64,000 nucleotides of DNA from Paenibacillus sp. FSL R5-0490 (GTDB taxonomy: Bacteria; Bacillota; Bacilli; Bacillales; Cytobacillaceae), in assembly GCF_001956215.1 (NCBI RefSeq), contig NZ_MRTQ01000008.1, forward strand, positions 62,001 to 126,000, given 5' to 3'. Position 1 is the stretch's first letter. Each line of letters starts with the position of its first letter. This document shows positions 25,668 through 35,460 of the stretch, one piece after another. The notes below the pieces were generated by a model. It worked only from the letters and a program-made list of their open reading frames with translations. It made no database searches and had not been told where the DNA came from. Position numbers and translations under genes: made by a program.

Positions 25668-27597
25668 TACCATCATCCTCCGCAATCTGAAAAAGAATCT
25701 GAAACATTATTATCTCTATGTTTTCGCGCTTGTTTTCAGTGTCGCGCTCTATTTCGCCTTTGTCACCCTTCAATATGATCCATCAATGTCTGAAGCAAAG
25801 GGGTCTATTAAAGGGGCGGCTGCCATCAAGACGGCGTCCATCCTGCTCGTGGCGATCGTTTCCATCTTTCTTCTGTATGCCAATACGATTTTTATCAAAA
25901 GGCGAAGCAAAGAAATCGGTCTTTTTCAGCTGATCGGTATGACAAAGAACGAGATTTTCAGATTGCTTAGCCTGGAAAATCTCATGCTGTATTTTGGTTC
26001 CTTGATCATTGGGATTTTTATCGGCTTTTCGGTTTCGAAATTGATACTAATGGTTCTTTTTAAATTGACAGGTGTTGAAGGAATAGCATCCTTGCACTTT
26101 TCAAGTGAGGCGCTTGTGCAGACTGTCATCGTCTTTACGGTAATTTATGTTTTCATCATGCTGATGAACTTTATATTTATCAAAAGACAAACCATACTAT
26201 CATTATTCAGGGTGGTTTCGATTTCTGAAGGAACAGTCAAAAAGCTGTCCATCTGGGAAATGATCTTGGGCGCGCTTGGCTTAGCCTTAATCATAGCAGG
26301 CTATTATGTGTCTTCCCTTTTATTTGGAGGGGATTTCACATCAACGAACCAGCTGTTTATGGCGATGGTGTTCATCCTTGCTTCCGTTATCATTGGAACC
26401 TATCTTTTCTATAAAGGATCGGTCAGCTTTATCGCAAGCCTGATCCGCAAAAGAAAAGATGGATACCTGAATGTTAATGAAGTTCTTTCATTGTCCTCCA
26501 TCATGTTCCGCATGAAGTCGAGTGCCCTGCTTTTAACAATAATTACAACTGTGTCCGCCCTTGCGATCGGGCTGCTGTCATTAAGCTATATTTCTTACTA
26601 CTCAGCGGAAAAGTCAGCTCAGGATAGTCTCCCTTCCCACTTTTCATTCACAAGCCGGGAGGATGCAGAAAAGTATACCGACAGGCTTGAGGAAAAGGGA
26701 TTAGACTATAAGGAACATAGCATGGAAGTATTACAGGTGGAAGCCAATATGAAGGACATCCTGGATGTCAACCTGAATGAAATGGGTTTTGATTCGCCAA
26801 ACATGCATCTGCCTGTTGTAAGCGAAAAGTCCATTTCCGGCGTGGAGCTTTCCCCGAAAGAAACTGTTCTGACAGGATATAATGATGCCCTGCAGAAGTT
26901 CATGACGCTCAAGGAATCAGGAAATCTTGAATTTAAAGGAAAAACAAAAACCATTGAACAAAAATATTTGGGATTGAATAAAGACTTTGTCATCCCGTTT
27001 TATTTTACATCAGGCGGACTGCCCGTGGCCATTGTGGATGAAAAGGTGTTTGAAGAGCTGAAAGCTGACCTTAATCCAGAGATCCAGCTGGTGCATTCAC
27101 TTTCCATCGGAGTGGATATGAAAAAGGACAGCGATATCGAAAAAGCCAATACACTTTTTAAAGAGATGGAATTCGGCATAGGTGCAGAGTCTCAGATGGA
27201 AATGAGCAATAGGCAGAAAATGAATATGGGGCTGATTATGTTTATTGTCGGCTTTCTCGGCTTGACCTTCCTTGTCACTTCGGGCTGCATCCTTTATTTC
27301 AAGCAAATGGATCAGAGTGAGGAAGAAAAGCCAAATTACACAATCCTGCGGAAGCTTGGTTTTACAAAGGGAGACCTGCTGCGCGGGATTCAATCCAAAA
27401 TGGCCTTCAACTTTGGAATACCGCTGGTGGTCGGCCTTCTGCACAGCTACTTTGCCGTCAAATCCGGCTGGTTCTTCTTCGGCAGTGAGCTTTGGATGCC
27501 GATGATCCTGGTTATGGTTCTTTACACCGTTCTTTATTCGATTTTCGGAATACTGTCTGTGATGTATTCAAAAAAAGTGATAAAGGATGCACTTTAG
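25657..27597 (+). CDS. ABC transporter permease, FtsX/BceB-like
   Basis: A 646-aa permease with 10 predicted TM segments and a large extracytoplasmic domain of about 200 aa between TM7 and TM8 (from about residue 315 to 525), the classical BceB layout. The N-terminus reads [19 protein letters not shown]. The ATG at 25657 overlaps the ATPase gene by 11 nt; an in-frame GTG three codons earlier is less likely. The large domain gives substrate specificity, so the actual antibiotic cannot be named. Confidence 0.92.
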   Translation: MSINTIILRNLKKNLKHYYLYVFALVFSVALYFAFVTLQYDPSMSEAKGSIKGAAAIKTASILLVAIVSIFLLYANTIFIKRRSKEIGLFQLIGMTKNEIFRLLSLENLMLYFGSLIIGIFIGFSVSKLILMVLFKLTGVEGIASLHFSSEALVQTVIVFTVIYVFIMLMNFIFIKRQTILSLFRVVSISEGTVKKLSIWEMILGALGLALIIAGYYVSSLLFGGDFTSTNQLFMAMVFILASVIIGTYLFYKGSVSFIASLIRKRKDGYLNVNEVLSLSSIMFRMKSSALLLTIITTVSALAIGLLSLSYISYYSAEKSAQDSLPSHFSFTSREDAEKYTDRLEEKGLDYKEHSMEVLQVEANMKDILDVNLNEMGFDSPNMHLPVVSEKSISGVELSPKETVLTGYNDALQKFMTLKESGNLEFKGKTKTIEQKYLGLNKDFVIPFYFTSGGLPVAIVDEKVFEELKADLNPEIQLVHSLSIGVDMKKDSDIEKANTLFKEMEFGIGAESQMEMSNRQKMNMGLIMFIVGFLGLTFLVTSGCILYFKQMDQSEEEKPNYTILRKLGFTKGDLLRGIQSKMAFNFGIPLVVGLLHSYFAVKSGWFFFGSELWMPMILVMVLYTVLYSIFGILSVMYSKKVIKDAL

Positions 27598-27602
27598 GAC
27601 GG

Positions 27603-27638
27603 AAAAACCGCTCAGGTATGATGGCCTGAGCGGTTTTT
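27603..27638 (+). terminator. Terminator of the Bce-type transporter operon
   Basis: AAAAACCGCTCAGG and CCTGAGCGGTTTTT, 14-bp stem with an 8-nt loop and T tract. Confidence 0.88.
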
Positions 27639-27656
27639 CTGTGTTGGAATTTGGAT

Positions 27657-27885
27657 TCGTTATCGATTAGCAGAGGTTGTTTGCGGGTTATCTGCGTCTA
27701 TATGCAAGTTTTCCTAGTTTATTTGCAAAATGGCCAGTGCTTGTTTTTCGAACTTCTCTTTATTTGCAGGTCTTCCCACTCTATTTGCAGGTTTTCCATT
27801 TTATTTGCAGGTTTGCCCAGGCTATTTGCAAATTACCTTACTTATTTGCAATTTCTTCATCTCTATTTGCAAATTACCTCATAAG
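27657..27885. repeat. Phased TATTTGCA repeat array (about 20.5-bp period)
   Basis: TATTTGC(A/G) or close variants start at 27678, 27699, 27720, 27761, 27782, 27802, 27823, 27843 and 27864. The steps are 20 or 21 bp, with one double step of 41. The average of 20.5 bp equals two turns of B-DNA, so all motifs face the same side. Intervening bases vary. The last copy encodes the final residues and stop of the Spo0E-like gene. Confidence 0.75.
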
Positions 27886-28045
27886 GGTCCGATTTTTTAG
27901 CATCTCGTTTCAATCGCTGTGATTCAACAATTAACTTATCCAGTTCCTGGCTTAATTTCAAGGTCTCTATATCTGTTAGCCCCTTCGAATAAATGCATTG
28001 GATCATTGCCTGCCTGGTCTGTTCAATTGCGTTAGTTAAATCCAT
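27863..28045 (-). CDS. Spo0E-like aspartyl-phosphate phosphatase (60 aa)
   Basis: The family signature SQELDKLI follows an N-terminal helix (AIEQTRQAMIQCIYSKGL). Spo0E-family proteins dephosphorylate Spo0A-P and so delay sporulation; two antiparallel helices are enough for activity. ATG 28045 follows GGAAGGA. The last residues (ICK plus stop) are written by a unit of the TTTGCA repeat array, so the array ends inside this gene. It is 4 nt downstream of the SIS-protein gene and could be co-transcribed with it. Confidence 0.88.
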   Translation of the reverse strand: MDLTNAIEQTRQAMIQCIYSKGLTDIETLKLSQELDKLIVESQRLKRDAKKSDPYEVICK

Positions 28046-28049
28046 TCCG

Positions 28050-28787
28050 TTATCCTTCCAGCAAGGGTATACGGGATTTATACCTTTTTACCAGCTCGAG
28101 GTTATGCTGTTCTGCTCCATCTACATTACCGCTTTTAAAAATGGGCGGTTCGAACCCGTTTTCAATCATCACTTCCACTGCTTCCACCATCAGGCTGTTT
28201 ACAATTGCAAAGCCAATAATAGATGAGGCGGAGCCGAAACTAATCCCCATAGCTGGGTGCTGCATCAATGCGTCCCCTGGCTCGATATGATTGTCAATCG
28301 CCAGGTCCACTGATGAAAACAGATACTTTCCGTGTTTATGGCGGGAGGACTGCGTTTCAGCATAGCTCGGGGAAGTAATTCCTATCACGAATGCTCCGCT
28401 GGCTTTTGAAATTTCAGCTACATCCACCGGTACTGGATTCCTGCCTGAAGTGGATGCCACAATCACAACATCATTCGGCCGGATATCCGCATTCCCCATA
28501 AATCCCCCTGCAAAATCATTTTCTTTTTCTAAAGAAGAAGAACGGACTGCTCCTTTATGCAGCATTAAATCCTCAACAAAAATGGGTTTGATGGGGGCAA
28601 GCCCCCCTGCACGGTAAAACAGTTCTTCCCCTAGCATATGTGAATGCCCGCAGCCAAACACATGTATAATTCCATTGTTTTGGATACACTCAGCCAATGC
28701 ACGGGCTGCTTTTTTCATTTTTTGACTTTCTTCTTTTTCCACAATAGACAATAATTCTTTTATGTCATTTAGATATTTCTCCAGCAT
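28050..28787 (-). CDS. SIS-domain phosphosugar-binding protein (UPF0309-like)
   Basis: A 245-aa protein with a sugar-isomerase fold: IHVFGCGHSHMLGEELFYRAGG, VIVASTSGRNPVPVDVA (phosphate-binding Ser-Thr-Ser-Gly), and a C-terminal helix with GISFGSASSIIGFAIVNSLM. Family members bind phosphorylated amino sugars, but their reaction is unclear. It is 14 nt downstream of nagB in the same operon, which points to a step on GlcNAc-6-P, MurNAc-6-P or a related compound. Confidence 0.86.
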   Translation of the reverse strand: MLEKYLNDIKELLSIVEKEESQKMKKAARALAECIQNNGIIHVFGCGHSHMLGEELFYRAGGLAPIKPIFVEDLMLHKGAVRSSSLEKENDFAGGFMGNADIRPNDVVIVASTSGRNPVPVDVAEISKASGAFVIGITSPSYAETQSSRHKHGKYLFSSVDLAIDNHIEPGDALMQHPAMGISFGSASSIIGFAIVNSLMVEAVEVMIENGFEPPIFKSGNVDGAEQHNLELVKRYKSRIPLLEG

Positions 28788-28801
28788 ATTTCCTACCCCA
28801 T

Positions 28802-29542
28802 TTATACCCTGACTTTGGATGCGCTTAGTGCTGCTTCGTCTGCAATCACTTTTACATTCGGATGATTTCTTAATACTGATGCAGGAAACTGCTCATTAAC
28901 TCCATTTCCAAGAAGCTGCCCAATGGCATCGGCTTTTGCTTCACCTGAAGCAAGCAGGAGAATCTCCCTGCTCTGCATGATCGTAGCGATTCCCATGGTA
29001 ATGGCTTGGGTCGGCACCTCTTCAATCGTATTAAAAAACCTGGCATTGGCTTTAATAGTGGAATCTGCTAAATCAACAATATGAGTTTTAGATGAAAACG
29101 ACGTGCCAGGCTCATTAAAGCCAATGTGTCCATTATTGCCGATTCCCAAAATTTGCAAATCAATGCCGCCATGGTTTTTAAGCTTACTCTCATAATTTCG
29201 GCATTCTGCTGCCAAATCCTCGGCCGTACCGCTTGGGACAAAAGTATTTTCCTTACCAATATCGAGATGGTTAAATAATTGAGAATCCATAAAATATCGG
29301 TAGCTTTGCGGGTTTTCTCCGGAAAGACCGATATACTCATCCAAATTAAAGGTTGTCACCTTTTTATATGATGTTCCGTTATCCTTATAATCTTCAATCA
29401 ATCGTTTATATGTTCCCACAGGTGTGCTCCCGGTTGCCAATCCGAACGTCGCTTCAGGAAATTGGCGTACCTTCCTGATGATGTACTCCGCTGCGGTTTT
29501 ACTCATTTCTTCATAGTTGTTTACTTTGATGATCTCCATCAT
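28802..29542 (-). CDS. nagB: Glucosamine-6-phosphate deaminase
   Basis: Converts glucosamine-6-P to fructose-6-P and ammonia. The 246-aa protein has TTFNLDEYIGL (catalytic D68), ILGIGNNGHIGFNEPG (catalytic His139) and LATGSTPVGTY for the phosphate. GGGAGG precedes ATG 29542. It is divergent from the GlcNAc PTS gene, with two NagR/DasR-type operators between them, as expected for GlcNAc-induced expression. No nagA (deacetylase) is in the window, so it must be elsewhere. Confidence 0.95.
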   Translation of the reverse strand: MMEIIKVNNYEEMSKTAAEYIIRKVRQFPEATFGLATGSTPVGTYKRLIEDYKDNGTSYKKVTTFNLDEYIGLSGENPQSYRYFMDSQLFNHLDIGKENTFVPSGTAEDLAAECRNYESKLKNHGGIDLQILGIGNNGHIGFNEPGTSFSSKTHIVDLADSTIKANARFFNTIEEVPTQAITMGIATIMQSREILLLASGEAKADAIGQLLGNGVNEQFPASVLRNHPNVKVIADEAALSASKVRV

Positions 29543-29652
29543 GAGTTCCTCCCTGCAAAAAAGCTGAATAAGAATATATTTGCACTAATGAAGGCAAAAT
29601 ATTGGAATCAATTATACCCATTTATACTTCTTATCGTACCACCACAAAGTAT

Positions 29653-29668
29653 AGTTGTCTATACCAAT
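29653..29668 (-). promoter_or_regulatory. NagR/DasR-type operator (nagB side)
   Basis: Reverse complement ATTGGTATAGACAACT equals the dre/NagR (YvoA) consensus of B. subtilis. It faces nagB. Confidence 0.8.
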
Positions 29669-29721
29669 TTAAGCACTAAAGAAAACCTTATTTTAAAATG
29701 TAATACCTTTTTCTTTTGAAA

Positions 29722-29736
29722 ATGGTATAGACAACT
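29722..29736 (+). promoter_or_regulatory. NagR/DasR-type operator (nagE side)
   Basis: ATGGTATAGACAACT, the same consensus in the opposite orientation, about 80 nt before the PTS gene. The rest of 29543-29815 is AT-rich promoter DNA without a gene. Confidence 0.8.
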
Positions 29737-29815
29737 ATATTTATATTTTGGTATGATTACGACAGTTTAGTAAAACGCTTTCTTATTCATTATTTTTTAT
29801 TAAGGAGAGATCAAT

Positions 29816-31192
29816 ATGTTAGGATTCTTACAACGAATTGGTAAGGCATTAATGCTTCCGATTGCTGTCCTGCCTGCCGCTGGTCTTTTGCTCCGCTTTG
29901 GACAAGATGATTTATTGGGTATTCCGTTCATCGCCAATGCCGGCAATGCCATTTTCTCGAACCTGGCACTTATATTTGCCATTGGGGTTGCGATGGGATT
30001 TGCGAAGGATAATAATGGGGCTGCTGCCCTTTCCGGTGCCATCGGTTTTCTGGTGCTGACCGAGGGTGCAATTGCCATCGATGAAAATATCAATATGGGA
30101 GTACTCGGCGGTATTATTGCCGGTATTATAGCCGGATTATTATATAACCGCTTCCATGATATCAAGCTTCCGGATTGGCTTGGATTCTTTAGCGGACGCC
30201 GCTTCGTTCCGATTATTACATCCGTCACCATGATTCTTCTGGCTGCCATCGCAGGGTTTGCCTGGCCGCCAATCCAGGGTGCAATCGATGCATTGGGCAA
30301 CTGGATTATTGGTCTTGGCGCTTTGGGATCAGGTATATTCGGCTTTATGAACCGCCTATTAATTCCATTGGGTCTGCATCATGTGTTGAACAGTTTATTC
30401 TGGTTCCAGTTCGGCGAATTTGAAGGAGTTAATGGAGATATTGCCCGATTCTTCGCAGGAGATCCATCAGCTGGAGCTTACATGACTGGATTCTTCCCTG
30501 TGATGATGTTCGGTCTGCCGGCTGCTGCCTTTGCGATCATTGCAACTGCTAAGCCTGAAAAAAGAAAAGCGGTTTCCGGAATGTTCATCGGTCTTGCGCT
30601 GACTTCATTCCTGACTGGTATTACAGAGCCGATCGAGTTCTCCTTTATGTTTATCGCACCTCTATTATATGGAGTGCATGCCATCTTAACCGGGGTTTCC
30701 ATGTGGGTAACATCCTTACTTGGCATACGGGATGGATTCACATTTTCAGCAGGCGCGCTAGATTTTGCACTGAACTTTAATATCGCTGAAAAGCCGATGC
30801 TGCTATTGGGAATTGGCGTCATCTACGCTATTCTGTACTTTGTTATCTTCTATGCACTCATTAAAGCATTAGACCTGAAAACACCAGGCCGTGAAGAGGA
30901 CGAAGATATCGTGGAAGATGAAGATGAACCTGTATCATCAGGCAATAACAAGTACGAAGTCATGGCCAGCCATTTTATTAAAGATATTGGCGGTGCTGAC
31001 AACATCACTAGCATTGATAACTGTGCGACACGCCTGCGCTTAACCATTGCTGATATGGAAAAAGTGAAGGAAAGCGCACTGAAAGCACATGGTGCAAAAG
31101 GAATCATGAAATTAAGCAAAACGAATCTGCAGATCATTGTTGGAACAGACGTTGAGTTTGTTGCAGATGAGATGAAGAAAATAAAGAAGTAA
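29816..31192 (+). CDS. nagE: PTS N-acetylglucosamine-specific EIICB
   Basis: Takes up and phosphorylates N-acetylglucosamine. The 458-aa protein has an EIIC domain of the glucose/GlcNAc family (MLGFLQRIGKALMLPIAVLPAAG start, FMNRLLIPLGLHHVLNSLFW, GITEPIEFSFMF) and a C-terminal EIIB with the phospho-Cys in SIDNCATRLRLT. No EIIA is fused, so a general glucose-type EIIA must serve it. AAGGAGA precedes ATG. A B. subtilis-type NagP organisation with divergent nagB and two NagR boxes supports the substrate. Confidence 0.93.
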   Translation: MLGFLQRIGKALMLPIAVLPAAGLLLRFGQDDLLGIPFIANAGNAIFSNLALIFAIGVAMGFAKDNNGAAALSGAIGFLVLTEGAIAIDENINMGVLGGIIAGIIAGLLYNRFHDIKLPDWLGFFSGRRFVPIITSVTMILLAAIAGFAWPPIQGAIDALGNWIIGLGALGSGIFGFMNRLLIPLGLHHVLNSLFWFQFGEFEGVNGDIARFFAGDPSAGAYMTGFFPVMMFGLPAAAFAIIATAKPEKRKAVSGMFIGLALTSFLTGITEPIEFSFMFIAPLLYGVHAILTGVSMWVTSLLGIRDGFTFSAGALDFALNFNIAEKPMLLLGIGVIYAILYFVIFYALIKALDLKTPGREEDEDIVEDEDEPVSSGNNKYEVMASHFIKDIGGADNITSIDNCATRLRLTIADMEKVKESALKAHGAKGIMKLSKTNLQIIVGTDVEFVADEMKKIKK

Positions 31193-31200
31193 TTGACTGA

Positions 31201-31230
31201 AAAACAGTGTCCGATGCGGACACTGTTTTT
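31201..31230. terminator. Terminator after nagE
   Basis: AAAACAGTGTCCG and CGGACACTGTTTT around ATG, then seven T; also usable by the convergent chbG-like gene. Confidence 0.88.
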
Positions 31231-31233
31231 TTA

Positions 31234-31932
31234 TTAGATCAGCTTAATATTAGACGGAAGCTTTGCCGTGCAGAGTATATCAAGCTCTTTTAAGCGCATT
31301 AAATTATAAGAAGACCCCTCCATCAGCAATAGATCGGCAAATGCCGGATGGCACATGACTTCCACCGTTTCCCCGTCTTCAGCCTTTTCTGCAAGAGTAA
31401 TGAAATAGTCTTCCTGAATGCCATCTCCGTAAAAATCCAATAAGCACCTGTCCGTATGGCTCTTAACCCCTTCAAGCGCAAAATCGCCATTTACTCTGAA
31501 AGGGAGACCGTACTTTTTGGACAGGTATTGTACTACTGGAAGAAACTCATCCCGTGTATGAACATGGTGATGACTATCCAGGTGGGAAGGGATAAGACCT
31601 GCCCCGATAAACCGGTCAATTTGTGCAGACCACTCCCGCTCCAGTTCTTCAAGAGAGATTCCCGCTAAATCCCCCTGAGATCTGAAGTATCCATCTTTTT
31701 TAGTTAAGGTTATGCTATCTGATAATAACGGCTTCCCGCATGTAAGGACTAAATGGACGCCAGTTCGTAACCCCGGATATTGATTCGCCATAGCCAGGGC
31801 CTGCACGGTTCCGGCCATGTTCATCATCATGGTGGCGGAATTGACAATTCCATATAAATAGCTGTGCAAAATTCCATAATTCACGCCGGGACTATATCCA
31901 AAATCATCTGCATTGACGATGAGGTTTATCAT
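31234..31932 (-). CDS. Carbohydrate deacetylase, YdjC/ChbG family
   Basis: Probably removes an acetyl group from chitobiose-6-P. The 232-aa protein opens MINLIVNADDFGYSPGVNYG with the Asp-Asp metal pair, and has SHLDSHHHVHTRDEF (His ligands) and VMCHPAF. The ATG at 31932 with GGAGG 9 nt upstream is preferred to an in-frame ATG at 31962. In E. coli ChbG deacetylation is needed before ChbF can cleave. It is the last gene of the operon that starts at 35301. Confidence 0.88.
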   Translation of the reverse strand: MINLIVNADDFGYSPGVNYGILHSYLYGIVNSATMMMNMAGTVQALAMANQYPGLRTGVHLVLTCGKPLLSDSITLTKKDGYFRSQGDLAGISLEELEREWSAQIDRFIGAGLIPSHLDSHHHVHTRDEFLPVVQYLSKKYGLPFRVNGDFALEGVKSHTDRCLLDFYGDGIQEDYFITLAEKAEDGETVEVMCHPAFADLLLMEGSSYNLMRLKELDILCTAKLPSNIKLI

Positions 31933-31995
31933 ATTTAGAGGCCTCCGGTTAAATAGATGCAAGGCAGCCTGAAAATAATGCTGCCCTGCAAAATT

Positions 31996-33318
31996 TTATT
32001 GAAATTGCGGCAAATAGGAACGATGGGCTTCGAGCATTTCATCAAGTATTTTTTTAGCTATCTTGTCGGAACTCACCAGCGGATTAATCGTCAGCGCCAG
32101 AAGAGCAGTATTGTAATCACCCGTCAGGGCCGCTTCTATGGTCACCCTTTCGAAGGATTTAATGGATTGTACCAGCCCTCTGACTGCTACTGGAAGTTCC
32201 CCGACCGCTATTGGCTTCGGTCCGTCTTTCGTTATCATGCAGCTGACTTCCACGGCTGAATCTGACGGAAGGCCAGCAATAGCACCATTATTCCGGGTGT
32301 TAACCGGCTGTATATCCCTTTTATCTGTATAAATCGAGTGAATGAGTCTGCATGCTGCATCACTGTAATAAGCCCCTCCCCTTTTTTCCAGCTGGGGAGG
32401 CTTTTCAGCAAGATCCGGATTCTGATATAACTGGAATAGCTCTTCCTCCAGCTTTTTAACCACTTCGGCCCGGGTTCCTCCTTCTGATGCGGCTTTGATT
32501 TCTTCTTCCACCATTTCGCGCGTCTTATAGTAGTAATTATGGTAAGGACATGGAAGCAGATTTAATGCCTGCAGAAATTCAGGTTCCCAACCCATCGCAT
32601 GGATGTTTTTCATTGTGATCGATTTTTCTTTGTCTGTAAGCTTCTTCATCAGCTCATCCTTGACGCTTACTCCATCGATATAGACATCAAGTCCGTAGAC
32701 AAGATGATTGAGTCCTGCAAAGTCAATGCTGACTCTGCTGTGATTCACATTCATTAACTGTGCTGCCCCCATCTCCATTCCAATCGGCACATTGCATAAA
32801 CCTACTACTTTTTTAATATTGCTGTATCGCAGGACTGCTTCTGTAATCATTCCTGCCGGATTGGTAAAATTGATGAGCCATGCATTGGGGCACAATACTT
32901 CCATTTCGCGGCAGATCTCCATTATGACCGGAATGGTTCTGAGTGCCTTAAAGAATCCTCCCGGGCCATTGGTTTCCTGGCCCAGGACTCCATATTTCAG
33001 CGGAATTCTCTCGTCTTTCGCTCTTGCATCCAGAAGACCGACACGGAATTGAGTTGTAACAAAATCGGCATTTTCAAGCGCTTCATTCCTATTTAAAGTG
33101 AGGTGAATCTGGATAGGAACTCCGGCTTTTTCTACCATCCGCTTTGCCAATTGCCCGACAATCTCCAGCTTATTTCGTCCTTCCTCCACATCCACAAGCC
33201 AAATTTCCCTGACAGGCAGTTCCTGCTGTCTTTTGATAAAGCCCTCGATTAATTCAGGTGTATAGCTTGAACCTCCGCCAATTACGGCTATTTTAATACT
33301 ATCTGGTTGCTGTGCCAT
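31996..33318 (-). CDS. 6-phospho-beta-glucosidase, glycoside hydrolase family 4 (ChbF/LicH-like)
   Basis: Uses NAD and a divalent metal to split 6-phospho disaccharides. The 440-aa enzyme shows the Rossmann motif [30 protein letters not shown], and [12 protein letters not shown] with the metal-binding Cys, followed by [11 protein letters not shown]. The neighbours (PTS chitobiose/cellobiose components and a ChbG deacetylase) favour diacetylchitobiose-6-P over cellobiose-6-P, but both remain possible. Confidence 0.92.
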   Translation of the reverse strand: MAQQPDSIKIAVIGGGSSYTPELIEGFIKRQQELPVREIWLVDVEEGRNKLEIVGQLAKRMVEKAGVPIQIHLTLNRNEALENADFVTTQFRVGLLDARAKDERIPLKYGVLGQETNGPGGFFKALRTIPVIMEICREMEVLCPNAWLINFTNPAGMITEAVLRYSNIKKVVGLCNVPIGMEMGAAQLMNVNHSRVSIDFAGLNHLVYGLDVYIDGVSVKDELMKKLTDKEKSITMKNIHAMGWEPEFLQALNLLPCPYHNYYYKTREMVEEEIKAASEGGTRAEVVKKLEEELFQLYQNPDLAEKPPQLEKRGGAYYSDAACRLIHSIYTDKRDIQPVNTRNNGAIAGLPSDSAVEVSCMITKDGPKPIAVGELPVAVRGLVQSIKSFERVTIEAALTGDYNTALLALTINPLVSSDKIAKKILDEMLEAHRSYLPQFQ

Positions 33319-33331
33319 TCTGTTACCTCTC

Positions 33332-33646
33332 TTAGTCTAGTTTCTTGTATAAGTCAATGAATTCCTGTGCCATGTCTTTGACAGTGAGTGCATTCATCAA
33401 ATGATCCTGGGCATGGACAAGAATGATGGGCAGATTGAATTGAACTCCGGAAGCCTCGCCCTGAATTAACTCCGTTTGATGTCTGTGTGCCAGCACAAAT
33501 TCCTCCTCGGCTTCCCGGATTTTAGCTTCCGCATCTTCGAACTTGCCTGCCTTTGCTTCCCGGATGGATTCCATTGCCAGACTTCTGGCATTCCCGCTGT
33601 GCAATATAAGCTGAAATGATATTTGATAGAGCTTTTCTTTATCCAT
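33332..33646 (-). CDS. PTS lactose/cellobiose-family EIIA (ChbA/LicA-like)
   Basis: A 104-aa three-helix phosphocarrier with the active His in IILVHAQDHLMNA (H78) and the second conserved His pair AHRHQTEL. It relays phosphate from HPr to the EIIB at 34996-35301. ATG 33646 follows GGCGGG; it is 12 nt after the EIIC gene. Confidence 0.93.
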   Translation of the reverse strand: MDKEKLYQISFQLILHSGNARSLAMESIREAKAGKFEDAEAKIREAEEEFVLAHRHQTELIQGEASGVQFNLPIILVHAQDHLMNALTVKDMAQEFIDLYKKLD

Positions 33647-33658
33647 TTCTTAACCCGC

Positions 33659-34993
33659 CTAACCTTGAATTGTTGGTGACTGTTCCGGCTGCATCTGCTT
33701 CTGCTTCTTTTCATCCATTTTTCCTGTTATATAGACAAATGGAAGATAAATGACTATAGAAATCGCTAAATTCACAAGTGCTAGTACTGCACCGGAGATA
33801 TGTCCTCCTGTAGCAAGATAACCGCCAATTCCTGCAGGCGTCACCCAAGGGATGCTTGCCACAACGACCGGATAAACAAGGCCCCATTTTATAGCAAGAT
33901 ATGCTACTACAGTCATAATGACAGGTGCCGAAATAAACGGTATTAGCCAGATTGGATTTAACACGATCGGAAGACCGAATAATAATGGTTCATTGATTTG
34001 GAAGATTCCAGGCGGCGTACCCAATGCCAGCAATTGCTTGTGCCTCTTTCGTCCTGCAATAAACATGGCAATGATAAGGCCCAGCGTTGCCCCGGAGCCG
34101 CCAAGATATACGAAGGCATCCAGGAAAGGACCTGCCATAATGGCATACTGATCCAGATCCGTCACTCCCTGAGCATATAAATCGGTGTTTTTGGTTCCGA
34201 GAGATGTAAATAATGGCGTAGTAACACCCCCAAGAATGTTAGGCCCATGAAGGCCAACCGACCAAAAACCATGGACAAGAAAGACAATAAGGATCGCAAA
34301 TGGCAGTGAATCGGCAGCATTTGTCAATGGTGCTACAAGGGTTGTATTCAGCCAGTCATTCAAAAATTCCCCATCTGTCATTTTTCTGAACAGAAGACCA
34401 GCCACTCCGAATACAAAAATCGTCAGCATGCCCGGCACCAATTTGGCAAAAGCCCCTGAAACGGCAGGAGGAACTCCATCCGGAAGTTTGATAATAAAGG
34501 CTTTCACCTTTGTAAGACGGATAAATAATTCAGTTGCAAGAAGAGCTACTACAATCCCGGTAAATAGAGCTGTAGCGTTAAAATACCCATAGCCAATGAA
34601 CCCCCAGACACCTTCTGTTTCCGGCACCTGGCCTACTTGAGGAACTAAGAGGAAGAAACAGGCTGCGGCAACCAGCATTGCCTCAAAACCATCATCCCCA
34701 TAGGATTTGGCAAGCCTGTGGGAAATGCCAAACACGGCGAAAATGGTTAAGAAAGCAAAGGTGCCCCACCAGATATCTCCGCCCAGTGTTTTCCAGGATT
34801 CGCCGAAAATACTTTCCATTAGCCTGCCGTACGGCTTAATGATTTCCCCGAGATTATTAAATAGAACAGCAAACGATCCCACCATTGTGATGGCAATCAT
34901 CCCGATCAAGGCATCCCGGATAGCAAGCAAATGTCTGTTATTGCCGAATTTCATAGCGTAAGGCATGATATATTTCTCAATAAACGTCATCAT
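33659..34993 (-). CDS. PTS lactose/cellobiose-family EIIC (ChbC/CelB-like)
   Basis: The sugar channel of the disaccharide PTS, 444 aa with about 10 TM segments. It has the family signature LNPIWLIPFISAPVIMTV near the PEP-group-like loop and GTPPGIFQINEPLLFGLPIV with the substrate-binding Glu. ATG 34993 overlaps or abuts the EIIB stop (34996). In-frame codons GTG 34996 and ATG 34990 are alternatives. Confidence 0.93.
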   Translation of the reverse strand: MMTFIEKYIMPYAMKFGNNRHLLAIRDALIGMIAITMVGSFAVLFNNLGEIIKPYGRLMESIFGESWKTLGGDIWWGTFAFLTIFAVFGISHRLAKSYGDDGFEAMLVAAACFFLLVPQVGQVPETEGVWGFIGYGYFNATALFTGIVVALLATELFIRLTKVKAFIIKLPDGVPPAVSGAFAKLVPGMLTIFVFGVAGLLFRKMTDGEFLNDWLNTTLVAPLTNAADSLPFAILIVFLVHGFWSVGLHGPNILGGVTTPLFTSLGTKNTDLYAQGVTDLDQYAIMAGPFLDAFVYLGGSGATLGLIIAMFIAGRKRHKQLLALGTPPGIFQINEPLLFGLPIVLNPIWLIPFISAPVIMTVVAYLAIKWGLVYPVVVASIPWVTPAGIGGYLATGGHISGAVLALVNLAISIVIYLPFVYITGKMDEKKQKQMQPEQSPTIQG

Positions 34994-34995
34994 CA

Positions 34996-35301
34996 CTATT
35001 CACCCTTTATCAATGAGATAGCCTGCTTTAATACTTCCTCTCCATTGCATAAGCCATAATGCATCGGGTTTATGGGTGCTACAGGAATTCTGCCTCCTGC
35101 CTCCTTCTTCAGCTGCTCGGTCATAAACCGAATCTGCGGTCCAAGCAGCAGGACATCTGCCGAATCAATATGATTTCTAACCTCTCCGTTGCCAACAGCC
35201 CAAATTTTACAGTCGATCCCCTGGCTTTCAGCACTTGCCTGCATTTTTGTCACTAGAAGACTAGTAGACATTCCAGCCGAACAGCATAACAAAATATTCA
35301 T
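34996..35301 (-). CDS. PTS lactose/cellobiose-family EIIB (ChbB/CelA-like)
   Basis: A 101-aa protein beginning [20 protein letters not shown], with the phospho-acceptor Cys in CCSAGMST (P-loop-like). AAAGGGGG precedes ATG 35301, so an in-frame start at 35394 is rejected. First gene of the EIIB-EIIC-EIIA-GH4-deacetylase operon. Upstream DNA (35302-35586) holds two palindromes likely bound by the divergent GntR protein. Confidence 0.93.
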   Translation of the reverse strand: MNILLCCSAGMSTSLLVTKMQASAESQGIDCKIWAVGNGEVRNHIDSADVLLLGPQIRFMTEQLKKEAGGRIPVAPINPMHYGLCNGEEVLKQAISLIKGE

Positions 35302-35460
35302 GATTGACCCCCTTTTCTCTGTAAGTGATTTCAAATAAATAAAATAATTGCTTAACCTAATAGTACCATCGATAAAGGCAGATAATTCAGTCAATTTAAA
35401 TCAAAGATATTCCTTTTTTGAAGTCATCACCTCCTTTTACTACCTTATGCTTGAAATTAA

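Noticed and set aside
27657-27885. CRISPR array or coding repeats
   Set aside because: The repeated word is only about 8 bp with a 20.5-bp period, too short for CRISPR; the open frames lack starts.
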